From NCBI RefSeq assembly GCF_037975245.1, contig NC_092564.1, positions 18,728,484 through 18,770,983 of the forward strand: DNA of 42,500 bases. The letters are read 5' to 3'. The first letter of the stretch is position 1. Each line of letters opens with the position of its first letter. This DNA comes from Apostichopus japonicus (lineage: Eukaryota; Echinodermata; Holothuroidea; Aspidochirotida; Stichopodidae). The notes beneath the pieces are model-generated. The model did no database searches. It was not told where the DNA came from and was given only the letters and a program-made list of their open reading frames with translations. Of this stretch, positions 26,711 to 38,372 are shown one piece after another. The position numbers were made by a program, and so were the translations under genes.

Positions 26711-26790
26711 CATCCTATGTCCACTCAATTGATAGAGCAGATGCTCGTCATTATTGGCGGGATAACTACATGATCAATCCTTCAAGGGAA
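26711..26790 (+). repeat. tRNA-like fragment (SINE head or tRNA relic)
   Basis: ACTCAATTGATAGAGC resembles the D-arm/A-box part of a tRNA. GATCAATCC (26772-26780) fits the B-box consensus at a tRNA-like distance downstream. The acceptor stem does not pair well, so this is not called as a functional tRNA gene. It starts immediately after the TA array. It could be the head of a decayed SINE. Confidence 0.35.
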
Positions 26791-28420
26791 TAAATTGACA
26801 ATGACCACGCACTTGACCAATTTTCTGTCCAAGAAAGATCGTGACAGAAATAAAGATGTCGACATGGTTTGTCCAATCTTGATCAACTTTCAAGTTCTTT
26901 GCTATACTTAAGTATGCCCCAGGGATCATTTTTCATCCTTGAATAATTCGTATGCATACTATAATATATAATATAATGCGTTATACTGGAGATAATAACT
27001 TGAATGTCGTTCGTAATAAAAACAAAAAACAAGAAAATTCTATTGAATTTAAGTAAAAAACATTTTTGTAGAACTGAATAGTATTCCTGGCTATCATATA
27101 TTCAAGAATATAGCATATAGAGGGTACATGGTGACATTTTACATAAAGACTTAATTGCCTTCACTCTATATCAGACTAAGTATATTAACAATTACCGTTA
27201 CTTGGTTTTAAACGTCGACAATCTTGTTCTGCCAATCCGTTTGAATATTTCGTATTGAAAGTCAGTGTTAAAGACATGTCACATGCACCATAAAAAAAAA
27301 TTTAAAAAATTGTACCGTAGCGTTCAAGTGTTTTCAGTGAGCCGCAAGACTATATTAACTATAAGAATGATTTTTATCACCATCAATTTCTGTCATGTTC
27401 TCTCTCCATCAGAACTCTACTGACTATTATTAAGTTTCTTTCAAAATAATCACATTTTTTCGAGAGGAATTCTTGATCACTAAATGTTTGTTATGTTGAC
27501 AACCCTTTGCTCTATATGGTTTAACACCATTGATCCTCGTAAGTCTCAAGGAGGTTGGTCTCTTCCAACAATTCAATTACTATCTTGGCTATCTTTCACT
27601 CTAATTGCCGCGAAACGTCCCCTTTATTTGTTTAGAACTGTCGAAAGTGACGTAAATGCGCGAGCTTTCGGGAACTGTAAGTGGAAAGGATCAATCAAGA
27701 GTAAGGGTGTCCGTGTTTTCTCTTGGCGGAAGATCATTTACAACTCCTCATAAAAGGACACTTGAGTAAATCTTATGAGACACAAAACCTCTCTCTCTCT
27801 ATATATATATACACGGTCGTGTTCCCCATAACCTATGACTCTCTCGCTCTCACCCCTCCACCTCCCCCACCTCCCTCTTCCGATTATACGTGAATTTTGC
27901 ATAAGCTTCATTAAGATTTCAGTCCTGTCAACAACAAAAAATTAAGACTGCTCGAGGTGGTTTCTAATCCTTGGAGGATTCGAAGCAACGCAGGGAAAGG
28001 AATGAAAATTTAATTTTTACATTCAATATTTTTTTCATCAGAATTTCTTAATTTTGTCTATAAAATGGCAAACTGCATTCTTCCTTGCTTCACACAACAA
28101 AACATTTTTACAATAACAGGTTTTACAGAATACTGACAACAATTATATTGATATAAGTCGTTTATTAATGGTTACACAGAGTATGACAGACACATGTGAC
28201 GGATTTCTCAGTAAATTTTAACGTTGCTTGTGGTAAATTTATCGTCAGGATTCCCTTGTTAAATGCCATTAACTATGTAGATAAGTGGGTCGACTACAGG
28301 TATACTATCCCACTTATATAAAACAGTTTTATTGTTGAAAATATTGAAGGGCAATACAGCCGATTTACTTTCGCAGCTGTTGAACCAACTGATTTACGAA
28401 AGGATTCTAGTAACTAGATC
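26791..28420. other. Non-coding stretch, no gene supported
   Basis: An 89-codon frame at 27484-27753 (+) has no recognised domain. A CT-repeat followed by TA lies at about 27790-27810, and a pyrimidine-rich patch at about 27838-27880. Confidence 0.55.
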
Positions 28421-28650
28421 TTTAAGTTTTGTACCACAGTAAAAACTTGATCGTGTTCATAAATCTGCGAAATCGTGAGCATGTGCTATTAGGATTACAG
28501 TCAGAACTGAGGGTATGTGTAATCACCAACAAATTCATCAAACTGGATTTGTCATAGGATTACACATATCCTCAGTTCTACCTGTATCCTAATAGCACAC
28601 GCTACCGATTATAGCACGATCCAGTTTTCAATTTAGAACAAAACTTTAAA
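28421..28650. mobile_element. Long-inverted-repeat MITE-like element, copy 1
   Basis: Arms of about 116 and 105 bases (28421-28536 and 28546-28650) pair around a loop of about 9 bases (28537-28545). Matching landmarks are TGCTATTAGGATTACAG against CTGTATCCTAATAGCA, AGAACTGAGG against CCTCAGTTCT, and ATGTGTAATC against GATTACACAT. The two arms differ by scattered substitutions and small indels, so the element is not recent. It has no coding frame. It is homologous, in the same orientation, to the element at 40235-40528, with similarity extending past the right arm to about 28700. Confidence 0.85.
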
Positions 28651-30819
28651 TTTACAGTCGTCCTACAGTGTTCTCCGTGTGTATCTAGTGGTTGAGTGTG
28701 ATAATAACTGTCTGGGCCGAGACAATTTTAAATTTTTGGTCGTGACCTATGGGTAATTACATTGTAGCCTATAGTAGGCTAAGCCATCATGAGATGACAA
28801 ATCTAAAATTATTTTGCTTTGGTCCAGTGCTATCTCAATTTGAATAATACCCATTTGCTTCGGTCAAATTGTCGGTGCTTGGCAGTTATGTATATGCATT
28901 AGACGTTGATCTATATTTAGGTATCTCTAACGACTTAAGGCAGTACTGCTGCATTTACATGGGGCGGATGCGGGGAGGGACCAAGTGTCAGTCCCTCCCA
29001 TCTCTGTGAAACTCTCCTAACACTCAAAAACTAGCCATGAACATAAAAACAAAATGCGATGGAAATTCTTTCCTTCTTGCCGAGGTTTTCTGTGTCCGCT
29101 TATTTGTCGGTATAGTGAAATAGTTTCCGATATTTGTCTCCCGGGTTTCCTCTACACCGGGACGTCCAAAATATATCACTAATGTGCCGTTATGTATATA
29201 TTATACGAGGTTCAATTCTATAGATAACTGAATATATATTTTCTCCAATAGTTTTGTTTGTCAAGTTCATTCTAAATTTGATTCCGAATATTCTGATTAT
29301 TATCATCAAAAGATAAGTGACTGTTGAGAATTTATCACTCTGTTTCCGACGCTGCAAAAGAAATGTAACATGCATATAACAGTTTCACGATAACCGTTTC
29401 AATATTGAGGTCACTATGACGTCTTAACCGTAACACCGTGCCAAAGAGGAGAAGGTACATTTTGTTTTGTCACGACAGTAACTGTCAGTTTTCTTGTCAT
29501 AAAGTTCAGAGTCTATAAAGGGCCATTTATGTCTAGATAAGTTATAATCGCTAGTATCGGTTGTTATTTCTGTTTTACTATTTCTTAAAACCTTATTGTA
29601 CAGCCTTTCGTGTTTTCAATGATACCTCTTGAAGCACACATACATTACCCCAAGTAATGAACTCATAATGAAAGTATTGCTAACATTGTTAATATTCCTG
29701 TAGTATGCTTTATTTTCTGTCTTTCTCTAAATATTTTGTTATGACCGTGAATTGTACTTGTACCGTCGCCAATTTTACAACGGGTGAGTGGTATTCATAT
29801 TCTTTTGCGTCCACTTTTGACGTAGAAACTGAATTCCAAATTTGGAGAAATACTAACAACTTTTGTCGTTATGCAGCTACGACATGACACTTGTTTACTT
29901 CAAGTTCACTTTTGTTACAAAACGTATAAACCTAAAATTTTGATGCCGATTTGTTCCTTTCACACAAGAAATATAAAGTAAAATATATCGCTGAACTCTT
30001 CATTAACCATTATATCATATTTTATTACTGAACTATATAATTACGTTGCAACCTGACCTTAGAAACATGTTTAATGATGTCTCTAAACATAAAACAGATA
30101 CTCACTGACGAGAGTAAGGTTATATCAGGTAAAACCTATATTGCATCAACAAATGTGACAGAGTAATGCATTTACTGAATGTAAAGGACAATAAAGATAT
30201 CACGCGCGTCATTGACACACCGTGACAATCTCACGATATTACAATTACAACTGCACATGTGTACACCCGTATCATTTCACGCCTATAGGCATCCTCAATG
30301 CCGGTTTTTGTGCGTGTGTGGGGGGGGGGGGGGGCGGTTAAGAAAAAAATCGTGTGGCGGCATAACGTTAACCAGACGCTGTGAGGGTTACACGTTTGTT
30401 TATTAAGTATCGCAGTTACCAAGAAGTTTTCCCTGGAAAACGAGATTCCACATTGTCGCTGCGTATAATAGGCCTACAAATAAATTCATTATATTCTTGA
30501 TTCTAAACTTGAACCGCTGTATCATTTTGTCCCGCCCTTGAAGTAAAGAACCAGGCACAGTCTGCATGAAAGAGTTATAACCACGCATGCTAAAGCTAAT
30601 ACACCATTATGCAAATAAATTGTTTATGATGTAAATTGCCTACAACACATAAAGTACATTCAACCCAAACAACAAATATTCCGCGCATGCACCACGCATA
30701 CACACACACTACAGCGCATACAAGAAATACAACTCAAACGCCACATTACTTTAAGACATAACGTACGTAATTTACATTACGTAACTACGACAGTCGCAGT
30801 TTTAATGAATATTGAAGGA
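28651..30819. other. Non-coding stretch, no gene supported
   Basis: A run of about 15 G lies at 30320-30334. A 60-codon frame at 29705-29887 (+) has no recognised domain. ACGCATACACACACAC-type low complexity lies near 30690-30715. A TAGGCCTA motif lies near 30471. Confidence 0.55.
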
Positions 30820-31600
30820 TTTTTTTTATAGTTTTTTTAGCCCATGAAGATTGATATAAGTCAAGAGCTTATATAGGTTGTGAGGCACTATGAGAGAAAT
30901 CCACATGGGCCAATCAGTGGTTCACAGCAGCTTAGGAACTACTGAAGTGAGGGGTTCAGATAATCATCATGCACCATGCTCTTGAAGGTCTGTGCGCCGT
31001 TGTCAGAAATAGCAGCAACTACGCTATCCGCTAGGCTGTTCCAGACATGTACTGCAGTGTTGAGGAAGTTCCTGCCTGTGGAGTGTTCTGGGAACAGGTA
31101 CTGTGAGAGCATGGTAGGGCATTGATAGGCTGGAGCGAGTAGCGTTTCTAACTACACAAGTCTGTGGTAGCAACGCTTTAAGGTCCGTTGAGCACAAGCT
31201 GGTGTGCATCTTGTAAAGAACAATAGCCGCTGCCACCAGGCGTCTTTGATGGAGGGTAGAGATGTTCAGCTCTGAAGTTGCTTCCTCTACCTTTGTGCCT
31301 ATGATACGGAGGGCTCTCCTCTGGATTGAGTCAAGTAATCCCAGAGTGGTGGGGCTGGCTCTCATCCAGGAGAGTGAGGCGTACTCCATCACACTATACG
31401 TACTTGAGCCTTGTAAACAGTTGCTATACCTCTAACATCCAGTCTGTTGGCAACTCTCCTCAGGGCATCCAGCTTTTGTCCTGCTCTGGATGAAATGTTG
31501 GAAATATGCTCTGTCAAGGTCAGCTTGCTGTTCCGTAGAGTGAAATCTTTAAATGTGATCTTGGGAAGCACGTACTGTAGGAATGGAAAGTTCCGGCGAC
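30820..31600 (-). mobile_element. 5'-truncated non-LTR retrotransposon (LINE) 3' end
   Basis: Read on the minus strand, this holds the C-terminal part of a LINE reverse transcriptase, a stop codon at 30939-30941, a short 3' untranslated region and an A-rich end (A-runs at 30820-30839). The 5' side loses recognisable similarity near 31600, shortly before the TTCG array. Truncation at the 5' side is usual for elements inserted by target-primed reverse transcription. Flanking target duplications could not be defined. Confidence 0.8.
30939..31571 (-). pseudogene. Reverse transcriptase C-terminal remnant (CR1/Jockey-like), frameshifted
   Basis: The minus-strand translation carries the region after the polymerase catalytic core (thumb and C-terminal part) of a non-LTR retrotransposon reverse transcriptase. 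Landmarks in order are LTLTEHISNISSRAGQKL, LRRVANRLDVRG, VYKAQVR, MEYASLSWM, LLDSIQRRALRIIG and, near the end, NTAVHVWNSLAD. The frame is broken twice. A 2-base surplus near 31390 turns the junction between AQVR and MEYASL into a stop. A further shift at about 31095-31115 moves the NFLNTAVHVWNSL segment into another frame. The final stop is TAG at 30939-30941. The catalytic YADD-containing part and any endonuclease domain are absent. CR1/Jockey-type affiliation is by family resemblance; the copy is inactive. Confidence 0.82.
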
Positions 31601-31636
31601 GTTACTCGCATCGTTACTTCACAATCTTAATATAGG

Positions 31637-31838
31637 TTCGTTCGTTCGTTTGTTCGTTCGTTCGTTCGTTCGTTCGTTCGTTCGTTCGTTCGTTCGTTCG
31701 TTCGTTCGTTCGTTCGTTCGTTCGTTCGTTCGTTCGTTCGTTCGTTCGTTCGTTCGTTCGTTCGTTCGTTCGTTCGTTCGTTCGTTCGTTCGTTCGTTCG
31801 TTCGTTCGTTCGTTCGTTCGTTCGTTCGTTCGTTCGTT
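31637..31838. repeat. (TTCG)n tetranucleotide microsatellite, about 50 units
   Basis: About 202 bp of TTCG with one TTTG variant near its left edge. On the minus strand it is (CGAA)n, giving Asn-Glu-Arg-Thr frames, and on the plus strand Val-Arg-Ser-Phe frames. All are repeat translations lacking stops because a 4-bp unit cycles through all frames. Confidence 0.98.
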
Positions 31839-32077
31839 TGTTCATTATTTGTTTTGTTCGCTCGCTGATTCGTTAGTTCATACATTCTTCATCGATTGGT
31901 TTAATCGTTCATTCGAAAAATCGTCAGTTTTCACTCCTTTGCCCATTTTTTACATTCGTCCATTCCTTCGATCCTTATTTTGGTTTTCACTTCTTCCTTA
32001 CTCAGTTTGTTCATCCGTTGTCCACTCGTTCGTTCGTCCGTACGTCCGTCCGCTCGTTCGCCGTTCATTCATTTATT
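31839..32077. repeat. Decayed TTCG-related flank
   Basis: Scattered TTCATT, TTCGTC, GTCCGTACG and TCGTTCG units over about 240 bp suggest an older, diverged extension of the neighbouring TTCG array. Confidence 0.6.
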
Positions 32078-32999
32078 CATAGCCACACTAGTTTGGTAAT
32101 AATTCCATTCCAAATTTCACATATTGCTAAATGACCTTGTCAACTTTGCGTGACCCATGTATATACGAAATGAATGAGCTGCCTTTAAATCGCCTTCAAA
32201 GTTATTATTATTGTGTGACTGATTTTCCTTGATACTCAAAGTTACAAAAACAAAACTTATACGAAGCATCGATATTTTTGTTATTGAAATCAGGAGGAAC
32301 ATAAAAGCCGCCAATTATTCTCGGGACTATAGCGTAGTTTTCCAAGGCGAGCTATGATATGTCGCCAATCTAGCATCCAACGTATACATCCGAAATTGAA
32401 ATGTTATGTTGACGGATAGAAGCCGCCCTTGCATCTTGGGACTCGGTTGACTTTTTACAGCCTCGTTGTAACCATGGAGTTTAGAAGAGACCTCCATGTT
32501 CTAACAGAGGTTGTGACTGTGGATGTAATTATTATCGAGTGATGGTTAGTTCATTGATCACGACCCTCTGTACTGCAGTGGTAATTGATTTCAATTAATT
32601 GCCCAGATTTTAAGGAAAACGAGTATGGGGTGCATTTTAATTCACTGCAGGCTGTAAATAACACATTAATAATGTACATAAGCAGGAATGCACGATTGGA
32701 AATTTTTCCGATTATCCTTCAATAAACCAGGCGGCTGCAGGAACACAATACCTGAATAAATTAATTACTTGCTGGTCGTTATTGAGCTTGTTATGAATGA
32801 CTTTAAAAAACAATTGAGTATTAAAATTAGTTTGCACACGGATATCAATATTAATATCAATATTAACGAAACAGTAACCAGTTGGAGGGGCTGATGACTT
32901 CTTTCACCAAATTCACTTTCGATAAGTCTTCCAAATATTTCACACATCTTTATACAGGTAGAAGAATTTGTTCATGGTATATATGCCCATAGTATATCT
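32078..32999. other. Non-coding stretch, no gene seen
   Basis: Only 60-65-codon minus frames without a recognised domain are present. A short ATCAATATTA direct repeat lies near 32843-32865. Confidence 0.6.
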
Positions 33000-33210
<211 letters not shown>

Positions 33211-34450
33211 TATATGTACATAGCAGGTACATAGTACATTTTATAATAACTTAACATAACATACACAAGTTAACTGTATTAAGATCTCTCAAATTATATG
33301 ACTTTCCGGAACACAGCGCAGTTTATATCCGTTGGGAGTGTATATACATTAAACAGTGTGTTATATATTTTGCAAATATTCTCAGTTTATAACTTTTTTT
33401 TAGCATTAGCCATATATCGAAGAGGAAATGGACTTGTTCGTACTCTAGCATTACGTTTATTACTTCGTTCTTGTCTTTTAATGATATTTGTAATATTTTT
33501 ACTTTCCTTCTTTCTTTATTAATTTTTGGGGTACTTTTGAATTCGAGGAAATAATTAAACCTGTACTTGAATCAACCACACGTGGAGAATCGTTAATTAC
33601 ATATTTTGTAGTTCGCTTTCTGAACTTTGAAAGATTTCTCATCAATATTGGAAATGGAAAAAAAGGGGGGAAATGAAAAGAGATAAGTATTGGGGCCCTT
33701 GCATGTCAAAATTTGCTTGGGGATGGCACAAACATACAACGAGACAAGATATTTCACCCCCTGGAAAAAACAAACATTAAAAATTAATATATCCCCTTCG
33801 TTACTGGATGAATTTTTTTACCTTCAAGGGTTTTAAGGGTTTTTTGATCCTTAATCATATTTTGAAGCCCGAATTCTTTAGCAGTCGATTAGGGGCACAT
33901 TTTAAATAAAAACAGCACTGCTTGTCAAGAATGTCTTCCGCAAGTTTGATATGGTTTAATATTAGACGCAAATTAAAGACGAGAGCGCTGGAAAAAAAAG
34001 CTGAGTATTATTTTTTTTCTCTTCGACAATCATTTTAAACATCATAGTCTATAATTATTCACGAGTCTAGTGGAATGTGAATGACATGTATGTTATTCAT
34101 GCATGTAGGATATCTCACACTTCAATGATTTGCGAGTACATATAGGGTGAAGGCTATTCCTATATATATCTGGGTTTCTTGGAATGGAAGGTGATAAACT
34201 CCTCATCTCCTATAACAACAACTGGCGATATTAGAAACTACTTCTCACACGCATCTGTTTGTGTACTTCACTTTTTAAGTATTGCATAATCTATGCAACG
34301 CGAAAGTACAATAGTAGAAAATATAAACTTAAACATCACTGGCGCAGACACGGAGGGATCAGAGAGGAGGCAACTGCTACCCCGCCCCCCCCCCCACACA
34401 CATTTTAATAGGAGAATCATTAACGCCCTCACTTTTTCACTAGTGAGCAC
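33211..34450. other. Non-coding AT-rich stretch, no gene seen
   Basis: A 74-codon hydrophobic frame at 33298-33522 (+) has no recognised family. A C-run lies at about 34386-34395 next to ACACACA. Confidence 0.55.
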
Positions 34451-34834
34451 GCCACAGCACTGCTTAATCACTCAGAGTGGATCCTTTATATGGATGCACT
34501 CCACAGCACTGCTTAATCACTCAGAGTGGATCCATTATATGGATGCACTCAACAGCACTGCTTCATCACTCAGAGTGGATCCTTTATATGGATGCACTCT
34601 ACAGCACTACTTAATCACTCAGAGTTGATCCTTTATATGGATGCACTCAACATCACTGCTTAGTCACTCAGAGTGGATCCATTATATTGATGCACTCCAC
34701 AGCACTGCTTAATCAATCAGAGTGGATCCATTATATGGATGCATTCCACAGCACTGCTTTATCACTCAGAGTGGATCCATTATATGGATGCACTCCACAG
34801 CACTGCTTTATCAATCAGAGTGGATCATTTATAT
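34451..34834 (+). repeat. 49-bp minisatellite, about 7.7 copies
   Basis: Units start at 34458, 34507, 34556, 34605, 34654, 34703, 34752 and 34801 (the last is partial), exactly 49 bp apart. Each has CACTGCTT near its start, CAGAGTGGATCC in the middle and TATATGGATGCACTC towards the end. Spacing shows no indels. Differences are single substitutions, for example AATCACT/TATCAAT and GGATCCTTT/GGATCCATT. Because 49 leaves remainder 1 on division by 3, successive units are read in successive frames. The frame entering from 34293 stays open until a G-to-T change in the fourth unit makes TGA (34626-34628). The array is not judged to encode protein. Confidence 0.97.
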
Positions 34835-36161
34835 CTACAAAATGAGTGTCAGGAAATTGATTGATATTTGTTTCTTATTTCATATATATATAGCTGATAA
34901 ATACGTCCAATTTCGAATTCTCTTTTCGAAATGTCGACAATAAGTTTCGAAGAAACACTGAAATTTAGACGCAGTTTCGGAAAGTAGAAATTTCGATTTA
35001 GAATATTCGATTTTTTCAATGTCCCATTGAGCCACCACTGTAGCTTCTGCAACATGAAGAATTATCTGTGGAAGACCCTCACCGGTCAGTTCTGCCCCCC
35101 CCCCCTCACTTGGCCACTCTCCTCCTTAATGTTATTTCCTTGTCACCCAAAATTCATCACTCACCACTCCATACCCCACAATCTACTCTGAAAAATGTTG
35201 TAACATAATCTCTGAACCACGAACATACGCTATATAATAGCATACGAAAAGCTATAACACTAGGCCACCCTGCCTTTGCAAATGCGGAGATTTCACGTTA
35301 AATAATTCACATCATAGCGTTGGGCGCTTATAAAAGCATTAAGATGTGGTCGATAGTCGACATCAATTTGATCGATTTTGTTTAGGTTATAGATGCAATC
35401 TAGAAAGTAACAATATATCTACAAGAGACCTTTTTAAATGGCCGCGGCATTTCACTTCTGCAATTTATTAACTTAATAATAACAATAATAATAACTTGGA
35501 GAATATCTTCTCATCGTAGGGTTGGTGTCGAGCGCGTGTTTACTGTATATATACCTAACGTGATTGCAGTATTTGGTTTCTTAGAAAGTGCCATAGTTCT
35601 TATCTCCTAGCAACCATGCACGGTCGATATGAGAAAACCATTGAGGTATATAGACCAAACAGAATTGACTGAGTCACTTTTTGTTATGACACACACGTAA
35701 ACCGTATACAAGTTATCAAAGATTTGTTTTGAAATCATTGAATTTAACCCACGAAACTCAATTAGTAAGATACTATGAAATTCAATTGTTATTCAAAGAG
35801 TATGAATTTTTCTCAGCGTGTATCAGCACTAACGAAATGTTTGAAAACTGCGTCAAGGCATTCGTTTCATGTTGAGCCCATCGAACCAAAGTAAACTCCA
35901 TGATAGATTGATATCATCATCAATTTTTGAAGTACTTCGATTTTTTTCTACCAAATAGACATCATTTTGACATATAAACTTGTCTGACTTCTGATCAACT
36001 GTGTCATGTGTAAATTGATCATAATTTTGTCCTTTCTGTTTTTCTTCTTTTAATAAAGTAAATGTTATCGTCGGTCAGAAATAAAGAAAAATGTGCCTAT
36101 AAACGATTTTGAATTGTATGCATAATTTCACTTTAATTAGTGTTCTTTTGTTTCTCATCAG
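34835..36161. other. Non-coding AT-rich stretch, no gene seen
   Basis: A C-run lies at about 35095-35105, and AATAAT low complexity at about 35475-35493. No open frame of note. Confidence 0.6.
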
Positions 36162-36248
36162 ATATTTGTACCAGATTTCTTAACCCTCCAGCAATCATGC
36201 AAACGACTGGAACGACAGTTTAAATATCAGACTGAGAATAAAATTAAG
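36162..36248 (+). CDS. Candidate internal coding exon (87 nt), unknown protein
   Basis: The segment follows a strong splice-acceptor-like sequence (TGTTCTTTTGTTTCTCATCAG) and ends in AAG directly before GTGAGT, a near-ideal donor. Exactly one of its three frames is open. It reads 29 codons in phase 0-0, beginning IFVPDF and ending TENKIK, with a Lys/Arg/Gln/Glu-rich second half that could be helical. The other two frames contain stops. No neighbouring exon could be linked to it and the peptide is not recognised. An open run of 29 codons can easily occur by chance, so the support is mainly the paired splice signals. It could instead be a non-coding RNA exon or a coincidence. Confidence 0.3.
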
Positions 36249-37349
36249 GTGAGTTATTAAAACTGAAAGTTCTTTTGACGTATGGACCGGATTTCCATTC
36301 ACCCCCAAAAATAAAAGTGGTTGAACTTTCTAAGTCCGTCAAAAAACGACCTGAATTTAAAAAATGTTTTGACATTTTAAAGACGATCGTAAAAAAGTCA
36401 TGATATCATACGGCAAATATGATATAAAAGGAAAAGAAGCTTACTTATATAGATATAAACGTTCCTCCAATGTTTTGAGATATTCTTCATTCCCGTGGGA
36501 GTTCTGTATTCCCAGTAATAATCTGCTCCTCGGCAAATAAATAGGGCGTGACAATATATTGAGAGCACATGTGTGTTCGTTCTCGACCTTTTTCTGCATG
36601 GTAAATTAACTGTTCCTAATAATCATTGCTGTCTTTAAAATCTAGAGAACTGACATATCTAAGTTTTCCCAAGAGAGGATCATATTTTCAACTTAAATAA
36701 ATCTAACTAAATAGGGGCAAAAGAATTGAGTGCATTATATACTAATATTTTTTTTTTTTTTTTTTTTTGGTCTTCCTTTTTTCAACCTTTCTATCTTCTT
36801 TGCAATATAAGAAGACATGCCGATGGTGGTTCTAAGGTTGTCTAATGTAAAACAATAAAATCTCTAAGTTCTGTTCCAAATGACGGCCTTGCGAACAAAC
36901 GGGCCCCTCGGTATTGACGACCAGTTGCCTCCAGTCTAAGTAAAGACAAGAATTACACAGCAAAATATATTAATGTATTGGAAAGCATGAACAAATGTAA
37001 TAGGACCTCGACAAATTGACTCTCTTCTGCGTCCATCTCTCTTGCTAATTTTTATTCTCTTACAATCAAGATTTAAAATAGATCGTGGTACAATTTATGG
37101 TGTGTCACGTGTGAGGTAGGTCACGCATGTGAAGTAGGGCTAGGCCACTTGGGATATCTTCAGATTGTCATATAAATGAGCACTGAGTATTGAGTTGAGA
37201 TTCAATACATATTATAGGTTCACATTGTGATGCTTCTGTTAAGGTTTCGTTTATCTTCTTTACTCATTAAATTACCTCAGGCTCGTAAATAATTTGGAGG
37301 TCTTATCATCACAAAGTTGAAGTTACAAATGTCGTAAAACAGGCCTACA

Positions 37350-37353
<4 letters not shown>
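36249..37353. other. Non-coding stretch, no gene seen
   Basis: A T-run of about 21 lies at 36748-36768. TAGGCCTAC-like motif near 37343. No open frame of note. Confidence 0.6.

Positions 37354-37444
<91 letters not shown>
37354..37444. repeat. (TA)n microsatellite
   Basis: About 90 bp of uninterrupted TA dinucleotides. Confidence 0.97.
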
Positions 37445-37447
<3 letters not shown>

Positions 37448-37646
37448 GATTTAACAAATACACATATCCTTATCCACTTATATTTCGGATTAATATGGTG
37501 ACAAAATGTGTATGTGTATAATTGAAATCGTAGTGAGTTGGAAAATCTAGAACAGTGAAAAAAAAATCAACATTATCCCAGCTGCTCTGCTGTTTAGCGC
37601 TATAGTGAATAACAGAGCAACTGTTATTTACTAGCGTGGTGTGACG

Positions 37647-37733
37647 TGATGTCTGAGCGATGTCTATGTGGAGTCTATGCGATGTCTATGTGTTGTCTAT
37701 GTGTTATCTATGTATTGTCTATGTGATGTCTAT
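37647..37733 (+). repeat. 10-bp tandem repeat (GTCTATGTGA-like)
   Basis: About eight imperfect decamers of the form TGTCTATGTG, with variation mostly at two positions (TGAGCGA, TGTGGA, TGCGA, TGTTA). The register is kept throughout. Confidence 0.88.
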
Positions 37734-38267
37734 ACTATATAGGCTACCAACCACTGTCGTTTTAATATTGAAATGATTACAGATATTGGGTCAATATTTC
37801 AACATTGTGATGGACGTTATGTTCTGTTGGTAACATTAACAACAGATCAAGATTAAATAGTGATTTTTTTTTAATTGTGAGGAGGGGGAGAGGGTAACTA
37901 CTTAAGCGATAAACAGTACCGTACATTATGCAATCAATTTCCTACAAGTCGTTTTCGTGTAAAACAAATTGTCGACCAGTTACATGACTTCAAAGCATAT
38001 GATATCTCCGAACAGAATGTAATTTTCTTAGCTTTTTGAGTTCACATTTTTGGGGGGATTTAGTTAGCTTTTTCATTACAGAAATATTCTCCTTATCACA
38101 TGTATATGATAGCTTACTTCATGTAAACTAAAGAGTGGTAATCTCTAACTTTTGTTGAAGCTTGATCCAAAGATCAATAGATGTAAAACAACCCTAATAT
38201 CGATAGATATCGATCGAGTATTGTTTCATGACAATTATGTAATGCTATAAAAAAAAAAAACTTTCAC
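37734..38267. other. Non-coding stretch, no gene seen
   Basis: No open frame of note. ATCGATAGATATCGATCG, a palindrome-rich patch, lies near 38199-38217. Confidence 0.6.
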
Positions 38268-38372
38268 CATAAACGATGAGCATAGCTCAAGAGCAGCCGG
38301 TATGTTCTGCTTGAAGTTTCTCACAGTCCACTGGTACCATGCTACTACACCGATGAAGGAATAGTAAGGTAC
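38268..38372 (-). CDS. Candidate coding exon on minus strand (105 nt), unknown protein
   Basis: Read on the minus strand, ATATCTATTTTCAG precedes position 38372 as a good acceptor. 35 codons then run open to a donor-like ATG|GTGAAAG at 38268. The peptide starts VPYYSFIGVV and contains WYQWTVRNFKQN, an aromatic-rich pattern that looks more protein-like than the surrounding frames. The other two minus frames have stops. If the donor is not used, the frame continues through a poly-T tract and stops about ten codons later. The plus strand has competing splice-like signals (TTTCTCACAG near 38325, AAGGTACCT near 38366), so the orientation is not certain. The family is not recognised. Confidence 0.27.

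Noticed and set aside
31619-31885. Asn-Glu-Arg-Thr and Val-Arg-Ser-Phe repeat proteins
   Set aside because: Translation of the TTCG array in all frames. A four-base unit without stops always gives this.
34451-34834. CRISPR-like array
   Set aside because: Units are contiguous and nearly identical over their whole 49 bp, with no distinct spacers, no adjacent cas-like genes and a eukaryotic context. It is a minisatellite.
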